A model generated the notes under the pieces. That model was not told the DNA's origin, searched no databases, and was given only the letters and a program-made list of their open reading frames with translations. The position numbers and the translations under genes are program-made. A DNA stretch of 64,000 nucleotides from Echinococcus granulosus (Eukaryota > Platyhelminthes > Cestoda > Cyclophyllidea > Taeniidae): positions 1,117,274-1,181,273 of the forward strand of contig NW_020170397.1 of assembly GCF_000524195.1 (NCBI RefSeq). The letters run 5' to 3'. Position 1 is the first letter of the stretch. The number at the start of each line of letters is the position of its first letter. Shown piece after piece: positions 40,801 through 53,669 of this stretch.

Positions 40801-42252
40801 CTCTTTCGTACGCCTATAATGAAACTGCTATGCCCTTTAACTTCTTCAGACGACTCTGGGTGTTAGAGTAACAGTAATGGTAAGAACAAAGATTTCAGTT
40901 TCGGTGACTGGACAAAACGCCTTAACATCACCGGAAGAAGCGGTCTGCTTCGAGTGACTGGGTTTGCAAATATTTGCAACGGATAAGCTGCTGAAACAAA
41001 CATTCCAATACTGAATCGCATATTAGGCCCACTAATTAAACACGAATAGATTCTAAACGATTTATTAAACATCTTTAGAAGTACTTACGATATTTGCAGT
41101 AAGAACTGAATTACGAATGTTTCCCAGAGATGAGATGGGCAAGGGGTTAAAATTGTCTTACCTGTAATTCCTACTCAAAAAGTCGCCAGCATTAGCACTG
41201 GGGAAGTTTGCTTTGCCTCGATAAATATGTCCGATTCGAGAACATGGTGCATCCACCATTCTTCCACCACACATCCAAATCTTGAAGGATATCTCGTACT
41301 GTTCGCAGCCCCAAATTGCCAGTCCCGGATCATAGCCACCCAGCTCCCAAAACCACTTCGCGCTGATGGCAAAAAGACCACCCGCCATTATGGGACTGTC
41401 GAAGGGTTCTGCGGGATTATTTTTGTCCTCCGGCAGTCGGGGAACTCGCTTGTAATTTAGGTTCCAATCAAACGCTCCACGGCAACCCTCGTCTTGAGCG
41501 CGGTACTCAAAGGTGTCGTGATCGATGACATCAATAAATGGGCATACGACCGTTCGATAGTCATTGACGATAGGGTCAAGCAGAGGTGGGAGCCAGTTGG
41601 TCCCAGCTTCTACGTGCGAATCGAGGAAGAGTAGAACATCGCCAGTGGCTGCTCTGGCACCTGTGAGACGGGCAGCAATGAGGCCAACTCTCTTTTCGTG
41701 GTGGATCACTTTCAGATAGCCCGGAGGCCACTCTGTTTTGGCGTACGTGTCAAGGCGATCCTTGAGAAAGTCCTTAACACTGCCATCGTCAACAAGGATG
41801 ATCTCTTTTATAACACCAGGGGGAGAGCGTTTAGTCACGGTAACAACAGTTCGCAACAGTGTGGTCCAGTGCTCCTGAAAAACCGGTATAACAACGGATA
41901 CAGATGGAAGGTATCTGCTATAGCGTTTGGAACTGCATTGTTCATGGCGGAGATCGGGTATGGCCCGGTCAAGGGCGATCTTATCACTAACAACACGACA
42001 AAAGCCATTTTCTGTAAATACACGTTGTGATAATTCCTTTTCTTCTCCAGAGAGGTAAACAGGTGCACCCTGTTCGCCAGGACCAGAGCGATGCCTTTCC
42101 TCACCCATGAGATTGTAATTGTGATAGTCTACCAAGGGCTCATCACCATGTTCGACTGGGAGGTCGTCAGAATGTTTAAGATATAAATACAGAAAGCTTA
42201 TAATAGCTAATACTAGCAAGACCCGGAATAGAAACCACAACCTCAGTCGCAT
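34836..42252 (-). CDS. GALNT10: Polypeptide N-acetylgalactosaminyltransferase, GALNT10-like
   Basis: Golgi type II enzyme that starts mucin-type O-glycosylation by adding GalNAc to Ser/Thr. Three exons: 41162-42252, 40333-40677 and 34836-35130, in phase, giving about 576 residues. Residues 1-25 are a short basic tail plus membrane anchor (FLFRVLLVLAIISFLYLYL). The GT-A catalytic domain shows PSVSVVIPVFQEHW, EIILVDDGS, the metal-binding DSH in LLFLDSHVEAGTNW, RGAFDWNLNYKRVP, PIMAGGLFAI, WFWELGGYDPG and CSRIGHIYR. A C-terminal ricin-type lectin domain follows, with weakened repeat motifs (CIA, CWD and CVE for CLD; GNQHF and QHW for QxW). VWMDQYSEYVYQRRP and EQYEISFKIWMCGG favour GALNT10 over GALNT7. 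Odd: IWGCEQYE has Cys where the family has Gly. Confidence 0.92.
35131..40332. other. 5.2-kb intron of GALNT10, within the lectin domain
   Basis: The exons on either side join in phase (ac|g gives Thr) and continue the lectin domain directly, so no coding exon is needed here. No nested gene is recognised on either strand. Openings at 36458-36733 (+) and 36645-37055 (-) have no domain signature. Confidence 0.6.
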
Positions 42253-44734
42253 AGCCGGCGCACAGCAAGACAGAAATCGGATGGCCTGTTTGGAAAGCCC
42301 GCGTGGTCACAAATAATGTAATTTTAGTCCACTAGTATATAAGCTCGAATAAAGAGACACTAAAAAGAGCCCTTAGCTAAATTATTCGTTGTTTGCAGTT
42401 AAGTAAATTACTGTTTTGTAAAATATTAAAACAGGCGCGTTATTCTTTTCAAAAAATATTTTTATAATTCCTACCTACGCGGCTGAAGTGCCTTTTGCTC
42501 CAAAGTGAATTTATGTAAAATTTCTTAAAACTCTGCTTAGTTTTTAACTTTCACTGCCCGATGCATTTTTGTTCCATATCTCCACTGATGAAGGTTTTCA
42601 TCCGAGTTTGTTGAAATATAAACATTTGAAAAAACATAGCACCTTAGGAAAACTAGCTGTGATGAACAGTAGGTATTTTAGAAACTGATTTCGTTGACAC
42701 TGGTTGGCAATCCGACTGATGAAACCCATTTCTTCCCTCCATTCCATGAGGCAACGCAAGAGTAATGTAAATCTAAACCACCCCGACTTTTAAAGCAAGT
42801 CAAATTAACCATTACTGCCTGTAGTAAGAAATGGTTTTATTTTAACAAGGCGTCCATGTAACATAACCTGTCTCTCTCCTCCACCTCAGGCTTCATCCCC
42901 TTAAAGCAGGAAAGATTGTGTAGAAGAGGACATCTGAAAATATGGTGGAGGTCTCCACGCCATCAATGTTTGAAAGAAACATGAGTTCGCTTCCCCTTCG
43001 GGGGTCAATGATATCCACTCTTCCGTGTTTTTGACGCAAACAGACTGTCGCCTCAAATGTTTATTTAAACAAACACATATTACAGCCGTACCTACTCTTC
43101 TTGCCTCCATATTTAGGCAGTAGTGTGGTTTTGCTTATGACTGCGATAATTCTCCCCTTTTACCTGTTTTCAAATCATTTAAGCATGGACTTTCAGCTGT
43201 TATATGATGATACTTGCCTGTAAATGACATAGCATTGTTGCTTTAGGTAAGAAGCAAATATTTTTTGGCATATTTGGAGGGCAGTAGAAGGCTTTATGTA
43301 CCTTTTTGTGGTTTTATCACTAAAAATACATCATGGCACCCAAATATTCTCTGAAGAAGTAACAGGGCAATGGGGGCTAAAAAATTGTGTAACATCCTGA
43401 GTCTTCGGTGAAGTTGAACTAGGCCAAAGTAGGAAAGAACACATGTTAGCCCTGAGAGACTAACAGGATGTCTTAAAGTCTTTGTTGCAATGAGGGAGTG
43501 CAGTGTACAGTCACCAATTCATCAGAGTCAAGCACGGTAAAAAAAATACCCAGTCGCTACTTAACCGTCTTTATATCGCCTCGTTTGCATCACTTTAACA
43601 TTCTGGGATGTCATTTGGCCTTGCTGTATAGTCTTATTTGCTTTTAGCGCTTTCCTTTCTCTTCATGCTAAATACCAAATTCTACTTAGTATTTATTTAA
43701 AATCCAATGTTTCAAGAACAGCTGAATACCTTTTGACTTTATTGGGTGCGCAAAAACCTGCTTATTTTTTAGGTTAATGCCTTAACATCAAATCAACTCG
43801 TCCGTGATCACCTTGTCAATCACTTCCAAAAGTGTCTTTAACACCCTTCCAATTGCACCTTTAAGTGAAAAAGGGTAAAGCCGATTTGCGCTTGAATCTT
43901 AGGCCTCAAGTTTTCAAGTATTTCTTTTTCGGGGGAAAGGACGTTTGTGTGTTTACCAACAAAATGATTTACATAAATTATGTTATGACTGCATTGGTCA
44001 TGTGCAAGTCCTCCCGATGCATTGCATCGTTCCTCACAGCCTACCAAATATACGTGTGCTAGGTAAGTAAAGGCATAATGTTCATATTTTCGCTTTTACA
44101 GTCCCACCGCTAACGCCTTTGCAGTTTGAATGGATTAAAAGCGGTGCATGACTTATGAAATAGGGAGTGAGGGAGAGGTAGCAGTGGACAGACATTGACA
44201 TCACTTTTCTATTCGTCGAATCTTTGTGGGGACAGTTGACATCGACGTGGGTGTGAAGAAGGGGAATCCACTTTCCAACGGGGGAGACATCTTCAATGAA
44301 TGCTGGTTACTTGGACTGGGGTCCTCACGCAGTTTATTAAAGGAAAAGTTCACTAAAATATGAAAGCAGTAATTAAATACTAACCAAGTGGAAGTGCTTC
44401 TTAGCTACATTTTTATAATAAGTGATTAGTTGGATTAAACGAGATGGTCATCGACAAAACCAAGAGCAGATTTATGGACCCAATTTTTACAATGATTGTT
44501 TTAGGTAAATATGCTTTCCTATGAGATTGGAATTTTCATGCAAAATATTCATGCACCCCGTCAGATCTTCGAAGCGATAGGCGTCAGACATCTCGTGTAC
44601 ACACTGAATTGTTGGAACAAGTGGCGTAGACTTTGTTTACTGCAGAATCTCATCAATGTAGCTCTCTCAATTTAATCCTCAGAACTCCTCTTTAAATCCG
44701 TGATCGGGTGCGCTTTAATGAACACGGTACTCAC
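42253..44734. other. Spacer between GALNT10 and the last found RNF220-like exon
   Basis: It should hold the GALNT10 promoter and the 3' end of the RNF220-like gene. I searched the minus-strand frames for a RING signature (CxxC...CWHxHCxxCW...CPxC) and saw none. Short openings here show nothing recognisable. A motif at about 43392-43430 resembles one near 11090. Confidence 0.45.
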
Positions 44735-47700
44735 TTCGCCTTGCCAATCGCCGCTGTTTGATTAGTTGGAATTTGTAGTACCTTTGGTTGCTGGAAATGA
44801 GATCGAAGAGACCGCTGTTGGTTAAGATCATCTAAATTGCAAAAAAGGCTATCATTTAGATAGCTCGAATAGGAAACCATGCGATTTCTTTGCTTAGAGG
44901 CCCACTTACACAACGCTCGTAAATGCTCTGCTCGGATCGACAGTTATGCCACCTACAAAGTGTAGAAATTACATTGCTACTAGAAGGGTTAAGGCCGAGC
45001 TAAGTGCTTGTTAGCGGTGCAGGCATACTGACCGGTACTGTGAAAGTTTTCAACGAAAGGGGGCTCACCTCCGAGTGTCCTCATCAAGAGCCTCCAACTC
45101 GAGCGAAATGTGTGCTGCGAGGTCATTAGAGCGGAGGTCTTTATGGCAAATCGGGCAGCAGACTGAAGAACAAGGTATAAGTTTACGTCTAAAATTACTT
45201 TTACAGTTCATGCTCTAGAATGCAATGTGTATATTCATTCAATGGAAGTAGTAGAAATATAGGGATTATAATTTTTTGTGTACTTGACACGCTGCATCAG
45301 ATTGGTGGGTATAATTGGTCTTTTCTGGGAGCTCGCTTGTATATGTACACAGGCGAGCCAGATGATCGGCAATGTAAAAACATTTCAGCTGTTATCCGTA
45401 ATCCCTGATAGGACTTAAGAAGGCCCATATCAACGCACAATAGGCTACGCTTTCTTTAATTGAACAAAGCAGAAAGCCGCCATCTCCCCTCAATCCATGG
45501 GTTCTCATCTGCCCTCTGAAAAAGGGTATTGCATATCATCTCGTCCGCTCATCAATGAAAACGTTAGATAATGCAATCCCATAGTGCTGGTGATCCATAA
45601 GTCAAAGAACATGATATCAAGGTCAAAGGTTATTAATGACATGGTTTTCCGTTGTTTCCTGCGTGACACGACTTCTCTCAGTTTTTTATGGGATTCACTT
45701 GTCACAATTCTGTCAGTAGATAAATTTTGCTTGACAGATGTTACAAAGTGTCCACTTTAACTTAATAAAGAAGTAAACTGGTGATCCGAGTGACTCCAAG
45801 TCTCAGTCCGAGGAATACTTCTCAAGCAAATCAAACCAAGGGAGAATTACCAGTTTTCTTAGTGGCCAACACATCTTGGGATGTAATTGTAACTTTAAAC
45901 TTGAGGGCATTGTCAAACTTGCAACAAAATTGCCTAAATCCTACTAAGTAATTTTTCAAATAATTTAAAGCATGGTTTCCCCTTATTTCAAGCTGTTTCT
46001 GGGGCATGCTCCTTAAGGCCCAGCGCAAAGTGGAACTGCAACGGGTGAAACTACACTCATGACGGCAAAATAGCTGGATGCCGTCGTCAGTGACGTTTAA
46101 AAGCATGCTCAGCTGAAACGCAGTTAAGTTGAACTACAAACAAAAGATCCTATTTGGATATAATTAATTCTTTTTTGTTCGGTGATTCAGAAAAAGTGAG
46201 CAGCTAAATTGCAGTGATATGCAGCGCCTTCTAAACTGTGGACATAAATCTGAACGATTGGCCTTTCATGAGCTTTTTACACATCAAGCTTTTATTTTCA
46301 AGTCCACTTTAAAATAAGGTTAATCACTAACTACAATTCCCAAATGAGGCTTGAAAATATATTTCAATTAATGTCGAGGAAATAACCGACGGAATTGCCC
46401 GTACCCTACCAAAGATGGCACCTCATTTAACTATTTTAGGAGATTTTAATAAAAATAGGTTTTTATGAAGAAATAACCTCACGTTTGAATTACTACCTTA
46501 CGATGTTTAGTCACCGAAATCGTTTTGCAGGTAAGTAATTACTCCACAACTTCACTAAACTGGAGGTGTTCCTTGAGCCATCCAGTGTGTCAAAAAACTG
46601 AAAAAGATCTCTTGAAAAGAGAGCAATATTGCCTTGACAACTTGTCTCAGCGATCAAGATTTGATATCGCTTCACGCAATGTTCTCCTCTTTAGCCTATG
46701 TGACTGTCGATCAAAAGAAGTAATGTAAAAATTATTTTAAAACTTTTTTAAAGCTATCTTCCAAGTCATTAAACATGGCTAAAAGTTGTTTTTATAGTGC
46801 TTAAAAGAGGCTGTTTTGCTCTGAAAATATTTCAGTCAATTTTTAATTTTCTGTGAAGGCTTAAGATGCATCACATTCTGCAACACAAGTGGAAGTGATT
46901 AATCCCAGACGTGGCTTAAGTAGCTGCGGACCTGTCATAACTGTTAATTAACTAACCACAAGCCCTTGTCATCTGAACTGCTCATCCTGATGCATTCCAC
47001 CTTGGCGCTGGTAAAAGTGTCTGACGTTTTTTGTGCTCATGGCCGATAGACTGAAGGCATACTGCTTGGAATTTTCGAATATGACAAGCTTGTGCCGATG
47101 TCTTGGCGAGAACTTAGGTTTACTCGACTCTCTTTTGACATCCAATGAAAGGTTTGTCCATGCACTGTATTTTTAGACTACCTTGAGGCCTGAGAACTCT
47201 GGAGATAAACAGTTAACGGCACCAGGCATCGTTCATCAGGTTCACTCTCCGCGCGATGTGGTGTAGTGCGGTGTGGTGCGACAGATCAAAGCGGCAGCGT
47301 CTGCGGGCCATGGCATCGGCAACAACGGTGACGATTGTAACAGCCACTACTACTGCTAGTAAAAGCAAACTGCCCTTCAGTGGCGGTGCTTTGAAGTTTA
47401 GGCAGCGTCGTTCACACTACTCTGGTCACACGCATGCCTACGCACGCAGGCAGGCACACGCAGGTGCCACGAGCTCACTCACTCACTCACGCTCCGTCCA
47501 CCGGTAGAGTTCATTAGACACGGCTTTTTGTGTACGCGTGTGATTGTGAATATGTGGATCGTCTTCTGATACGACATGTCTGTGGCACCGTGATCTGTGC
47601 TTCAGCTGGGAGAAGTCTCTACTGGAAATTGGAATCCCATCAATGAATTCCCAGACCCTAAGCTCATCATAAGGATCGCAAACTTTTAAATAAAAAATCA

Positions 47701-50700
47701 ACAGTAATTTGAAAACCTGCCAATTTTTACAAGATAAATGGTGAGGAATTTTTTCCAGCCATGTGATCAAAATCAAAATAGCTGTTCAGTGGGACTTGCA
47801 CCTGCCTTTTGGTGGTCGAGTCCAATCAACGAATTCAAGGAAAACCGATCGAGTGAAACGATTTGCGTCACTTCTACAAGTTGATTAAGTGGTGACGGTC
47901 TAGCACAAATCCATTTCCACTTTCCATAAGCGTATGAATGGAAACATCCATCCTACAAGTAATGGAAAGCCCCTAGTGGGCAATTTCTGCAGATATGAAA
48001 CCTACCATAGTCGCTTATTAAGCACAGCTTGAAAATTTCTTTTTTGGTCGGGTCCAGCTTGTTCTCATTGTTTAATATTCCATCCATAAAAATGTGCTCA
48101 TTTAAAAGCAAACCGTTCATCAAAAGTTAAGGCTAATATGGGAATTAAACTTGCTGTAAGATCAGGAACAAAGGAAGGAGGCATTAGCAAGAAGGATGAA
48201 TTTTGAGGTGAAAGGAGAGCACCAACAACCGCCATCCACTTCAGAGCACTACAACGGCTGCAATTTCCACCACCACCACCACCAGTGGCAGAACTTAATA
48301 ATCACAGTCACACCTTGAGGCTGTTAGTCCATTTACAGCCTCCACTTTTCACTCACAACTTCCATCACCGCCACTGCAACTGCTCAGATGCAGTTCTCAA
48401 GCCTGCTCACCCACTGGCGCACACACACATTTTCTCACTCTCATTGTGTCGTTTCGGTCGCAACTGCAAGAGTGTGAGAAAAAGCGCGTTCAAAGTAATT
48501 ATCCGTAGACGCATCAACACGGGTTGTGTGTGTGTGTGTATGTATGTGTTTATCGCTCCTCTCTCACATCACCTCCTAAGGCACCGTTACGGGGAGCGGC
48601 AAAGCAAATGCAAAGCAGCCTGGGCTTGACAGACTAGGCGGTGAGGTCTAATTAAACCGCAGCCTCTTACATATGCCCCAAGGCATGGTCTAGTCGTCCT
48701 TAGATGTCAACGCGCCTAACAAAAGGTGATTTCTGAGAAGGAATTTTAACTGACATTCAAAACTGGCACTAGCTACTGCTAATCTACATGAATTAATACG
48801 CGCGGAGCAAAAATTATTTAGCCCCTTGATCAGTGTGCGCGCCAGCCAGTGTGTTCTTCTCTCGTCCGCCTTCAGGATGATTTATGGTCGTCCGATCCTA
48901 ACCTAAGCAATTCAATTCTGACAAATTGAAACATCCAGGATACGAAATCAGTGTTTTAATTCTTTTGTCTATTATAAATTCTCAATTTGTTGAGTTAACG
49001 AACGAAGGTGGTTTCAATATGGAAATAACTCGTGAGAACATTGTGTGAAAAGACTTCTCATACACTTACATCAAACAGTGGCACTTCAGAGGTTCGTGCT
49101 TAAGGTTCAAAATTGTAAATGATGTGAACTTCTTATAAATAAGCCTCACTTCCACTTGGATTTCGTCTTCACCATCGGAGATACTGTGTTCTCAAAAAAG
49201 TCTTCCAAAGTGAGAATGCGGAAGCGCCTCTTAGCCAGGCCATCACGTACATTACGGAGTGGTGATTAAATGCAACTGCGTGATGTAGGCATGGGAAATG
49301 GTTTTTTGGAAGTTTCGTGGAAGAGTGATTTAATGCAAATCCGCTTTGATGATGGGCAATCAGGTAAAGTGAAACATCTGCACAATCTAGAAACTACTGG
49401 TGTCTGGTGGACCCAAGGTTCAGCTTTGAAGTGTGGATCGTTACAATTACATTTTAATTAACGAATTAGGCAAGTTTTGTGTAGGGAAAATGCCGTTTAA
49501 AATAATTAACCGCATTGTCCCCACTCGGTCTTTTGAAACTACAATTTAACGTAACAAGTGCACGCAATGATGGTATAAGGCCCATATTCTAGGGAAATTA
49601 CTGGGTTCGGTTTCAAAGAACCACCGTGACTGGAATCTTGGGGGTAGGGAATAGAAAAAGTGAACCTCATCCACCTCATGGGTGGTTCTACCGTGTGCTC
49701 GCGTACGAGCATTAAAGGTGGGAGAAGCGACAGGGGAATGGAGAGACTCAGCTGTCAGAACTGTCACCATGGTCGTCGTGGTGTGCCGGGCCCTCAAATT
49801 TCCGCCATATGGCGCGATCACACGGTGTGTGTGGATCGGGTAATTAGTAAAACCACCACCATAATCAATAATGTCGGTAGATGTTTGCTCTCCTGTCCTG
49901 ACGCCATACCCTCTCTCTACCGTTCGTTCACTGTGCAACTCTCAAATACCACCCAGGCAGAGCCGAATGTCTCAAGTGGGCGGGCCTTTCCTCAGGTCAC
50001 CCACCATCACACCGCCAGGTGGTCCTTTGTCCGGGCTTAGGGCTGGATGGGGGAGAAAGTGAGGGAGGGAAGGAAAGAGGGAGATGGTGAGGACGGGAGG
50101 AGAGGATGAGATTATCGGCGGCGGACAATCTGTTCACTCCAGTGAAAGTGCTGGAGAATGCTTTTTGTTTGTGCCCACGACCATGTATGCGCTTGCGGTA
50201 GGTAAGATGGTAAGGTTTGAGTATGCACATATACGGAGGATGGTGGCAGGGTATTTAGGATTTCCCCTTATGTTTATCTCTCGCATACAATAACTGACTA
50301 GTTTATTGTTTGTTTCGCCTTTTTTCCCTATTTAAGTAGTGTGTTACCTCTGCATCATGGCTTTGAGGTGTTATTGACACTCCTTTCCTTAAACTACGTG
50401 GTTGTCGGCTGAAGTTGTGCTTTACTCATTCAAAATGTCCATACAAGTATTTAACTTAAAATCTGTTCATGCATCTTTATTAAGTCTGGTTTCTTTAGAT
50501 GGAGTAGCTATCAATAAAATTGGGATATTTCAAATCACAGAAATTGTTTGCTTGAGCGCAATATCCCTTATGCCTAACAATTGTCGAAGTATTTGATATC
50601 CCGTTTCAAATGTTATGTTCACTATCTAGGTTCTAATGTTTCTCACCTGTGTAGTTAATCTTCGCTAGAAATACACCATTATCTGAAGTGGAAGCCTATC

Positions 50701-53669
50701 GCTCGCCCTAATGTCTGCCAACGCAAAGTCGCTTCCAAGCTTTAGGACTGTTTGAATGCTGCTGCAACACTTTGGTTTTCAATGTACTAAGGAAATACTT
50801 CCAACAAGATTTACACGGAATTGGTATCTTTTGAGTTGATAGTGCACTTGGAGCCAACATAATAACCTGAGTCGCGATTATCGGAGTGAGGAGGAGATTT
50901 CTTTCATGAATAATAAGTTAACTTTATTTGGTGACTAGTTAATGATTTTTGCCCCGGTACCAAATTCCTTAACATAGTCTTCATTCATCATGCATAAAAG
51001 GCCCACAATACTCTAGTAATACGTAAGACTTGAGCCCCTTCATGAGTAGTCATTCCTCTGCCTGTCTGGTAAAATTACTCGCATCACTGTCACACGTCTT
51101 ATAGATGCTTCCATGGAAATCGTTTTCCTACTGTAGGCATTCGACTTGGAACGGTAGGTGTCAGTCAAATTGTTTGGTTAAGGGATCATGAAATAATATC
51201 GGGTTAAGGGAGGGTCTGTGGAACCGAACATTGAATGCCTAAAGATATAATAGTTGGGTAGCCTAGTCAATGTGCGAGAAATTTTAGGTCCTCGCATCAT
51301 AACAACGGAATCGTGATGGTACTTAATGCTTTGTTTGCATACAGAGCAGGTGGTCAAGTCAATAAATGTATACAATGCAAAAAGGATCCGCCACAGATGC
51401 TTAACGATTTTTTAAATAATTTGGGAAAGGTGATTGTAAAGAGATTTAACAGGTTTTCTGATTTTATCTTTAATTTCGGCACTCAAAGAAGATGTATATT
51501 GAGTACTGAAAAATCGTGATGGAAACTGCCCTTAACCAGTTCACCACCGTGACTCGTCTCAGGGGCAAATCAGCCATTACTAACTACTAAAAACTGCGTT
51601 CTACTTGAAGTTAGGTTGCTCAGAGGTCAAAAAATGTATTAATCCTTACACGAATAAACGACCCACCCCTACTGGTTTACTTATTAAATTCAACCAGTCT
51701 GCTTGGGTTACATGATTAGGTTCAAACTACAATCACCAGAAGCTCTCAGTGGACATATGATGGGTAGGTTATTCTGGTGCCGAACTCGTTAAAGAAAGTT
51801 CAAAGATAGGAAAATTCATAAATAGAACTACTTTACAATTGGAGGTTAAAAATAAGTTAAAGTGATTGAGAGAAATAGCGTTGACCTCTTTTGAAGTTAG
51901 ATTTTCATTGAAACCTTTCCAAAACAATAGCTTTTTCAAAATGCTTTTTCAGCCACAATCTGATGCAATATTTACTTTACCACTTTTATCGGGTTTTTTG
52001 AAAATAAACAGCAGAATAAAAGAAAAAAACAACAATCAACTCATTTCTTTCCTTTTTGTCACTTTTATGGCATTTTTGGACAGCAGTTCACCACCACAAC
52101 TTCCATTTTAGATTTCATAGGGAATGAGAAGTTTAATTCAACTCCAGAGTCTTTGGTTTCAGGAGGCCAAGTATTTAACTAAACAAGACACACATCAAAG
52201 ACGTACATTCGGCAATGCAGTCAAGAGACTCCAAGATCTCACCTCTATCCTTTCAAAATGTCACTCATCGGAGTATTGTGTGAAACCTAAAATCAGGCCA
52301 CTGCGATTTTACACCTGGTTGAGGCATAACTCGCATTCTTAAACCACGTTAATGGCAACGAAAAGCCTGTCACTTATTAGTTTGAGGTGACTCGTACAAA
52401 GGCTTCTCATGGGATTGTATAGAAAACAGCACCCGCACTCAACTGCTGTCTCACACGCACAACCACTCTTACAGCCTGCCGTCTCACAGGCCCTATTCTG
52501 ACAGCAGTTTTGCAAAGGTCTCATTACTGCAAAATTTCTCTTTCATGTATTCGATAACAGTTTGCAAAAACGGAAATCTTAAAACAATTATGTTTTTGAC
52601 TATCACCCAAATCGTCCCACAAAATTAGCAATTTAAACAAGTACTACTGCGTGGATGCAGAAATTGGTATTGAATTTGCATCAAAACATTTGGCAAGAGG
52701 GTCTGCCTCAGAAAAAAAATGATCATTACAGCTACTCAGAATTTTTTGTCTTCTGACAGTTGTGCTGATTGATAACCAAGCAAAATGTAATTATCCATGG
52801 AAAAAAAGTTGTGGGCTTATTTGATTGTAAGACGCAAATATCTTGTACACAACATGGTTGATTTCACGTAACCAGTTATCATGAAACGACAAAACATTCG
52901 TCAAATATTTGTGACACGTACCTAGTTAAGCAAATCAGAGCATCATGTGAAATTGTATAAAACAATTATTTTTATTCAAATAATTGAGGATTTTAGAATA
53001 TGCAATGCGTTTTATTAATATTGGATACTTATAAAGAAGGGAAAAATCACCCTTTGGAGTCTTGATAAGCAAAAAATAGCATATCTTATTTTTAGAAGTC
53101 ATTGGCGAGACTTATTTAAAGTACGTTGAATAGTCCTAGAACAGCACCATTTTGTTTAATCTCTGGGTCAAGATATCTGTTTTAATAGGATACTCACGGG
53201 ATGCACTGTTGTTTCCGTTGTGGGCATTGCCCTCGCCTTCTCTCTCTTTCACATCACCGATGTGGTTAGCAATGCTGAATAGATTTCTATCACAGCGTTG
53301 CTCAATGGCAGGAGCAGTGGTAGCGGTGAAGGTGGTAGCAGTGTCGACGAATGTGGCGGTGGTCGGACCAAATGAGGACAGCGCGGCCGCTCCCACCTGT
53401 GCCAGTAGAAATCGCGCCACAGCATTTGTCGTGGACATCATTCCTAAGTTGTAGGGATCGGCTAGGTGAAAAGGGAAACGAGTGAGCTCCTGGGGCTTCG
53501 AGGCAAGACCGTCGGAGGAGAGACCCAAATCGGGGGGCGCACTACTCCATGTCGGAAGGGGCTTAGCAAAACCCAGAGGCGAGGTAGAGGACTGACCCTT
53601 GGACAGAGGCGAACTGTCGATCGTGGTGGGGACTCGCCATATATTCGGTTTGCTGCCACTTGTGTTCAT
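44735..53669 (-). CDS. RNF220-like protein (partial model; RING domain not found)
   Basis: Exons placed: 53198-53669 (ATG at 53669; Ser/Thr/Pro/Ala-rich, low complexity), 45069-45162, 44910-44952 and 44735-44831. Phases join: 1, 2, 0, then 1 out. The second exon encodes CCPICHKDLRSNDLAAHI and SLELEALDED, matching the CPIC...LxxHxxxELxxL zinc motif of RNF220. The fourth encodes NQRYYKFQLIKQRRLARR, resembling the RYxxFxxVRxNRxxR motif further along that protein. RNF220 is an E3 ubiquitin ligase, but its C-terminal RING was not found, so the model is incomplete or the protein lacks it. Further exons may lie in the 8-kb gap between 45163 and 53197. The link from the first exon to the zinc exon rests on phase and strand only. 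Confidence 0.55.
47474..47490. repeat. (ACTC)n simple repeat
   Basis: Four consecutive CACT/ACTC units within a GC-richer stretch. Visible directly. Confidence 0.8.
48267..48284. repeat. (CCA)6 simple repeat
   Basis: Six CCA units in a row, visible directly. Not part of a recognised exon. Confidence 0.85.
48525..48548. repeat. (TG)n / TGTA simple repeat
   Basis: A TG run grading into TATG units, visible directly. Noncoding as far as I can tell. Confidence 0.85.
49546..50060. other. GC-richer island open on both strands, function unknown
   Basis: A 130-codon minus-strand opening (49546-49938) and a 126-codon plus-strand opening (49660-50040) overlap. The minus one contains GVRTGEQTSTDIIDYGGG and is on the same strand as the RNF220-like gene, so it could hold an exon of it, but I see no homology that decides this. 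Confidence 0.25.

Larger units (their letters stand above)
45163..53197. other. Probable large intron of the RNF220-like gene with simple repeats
   Basis: Mostly AT-rich and featureless. Two GC-richer islands occur near 47240-47510 and 49550-50110. Simple repeats are listed separately. An extra in-phase exon cannot be excluded; none is convincing by homology. Confidence 0.4.
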
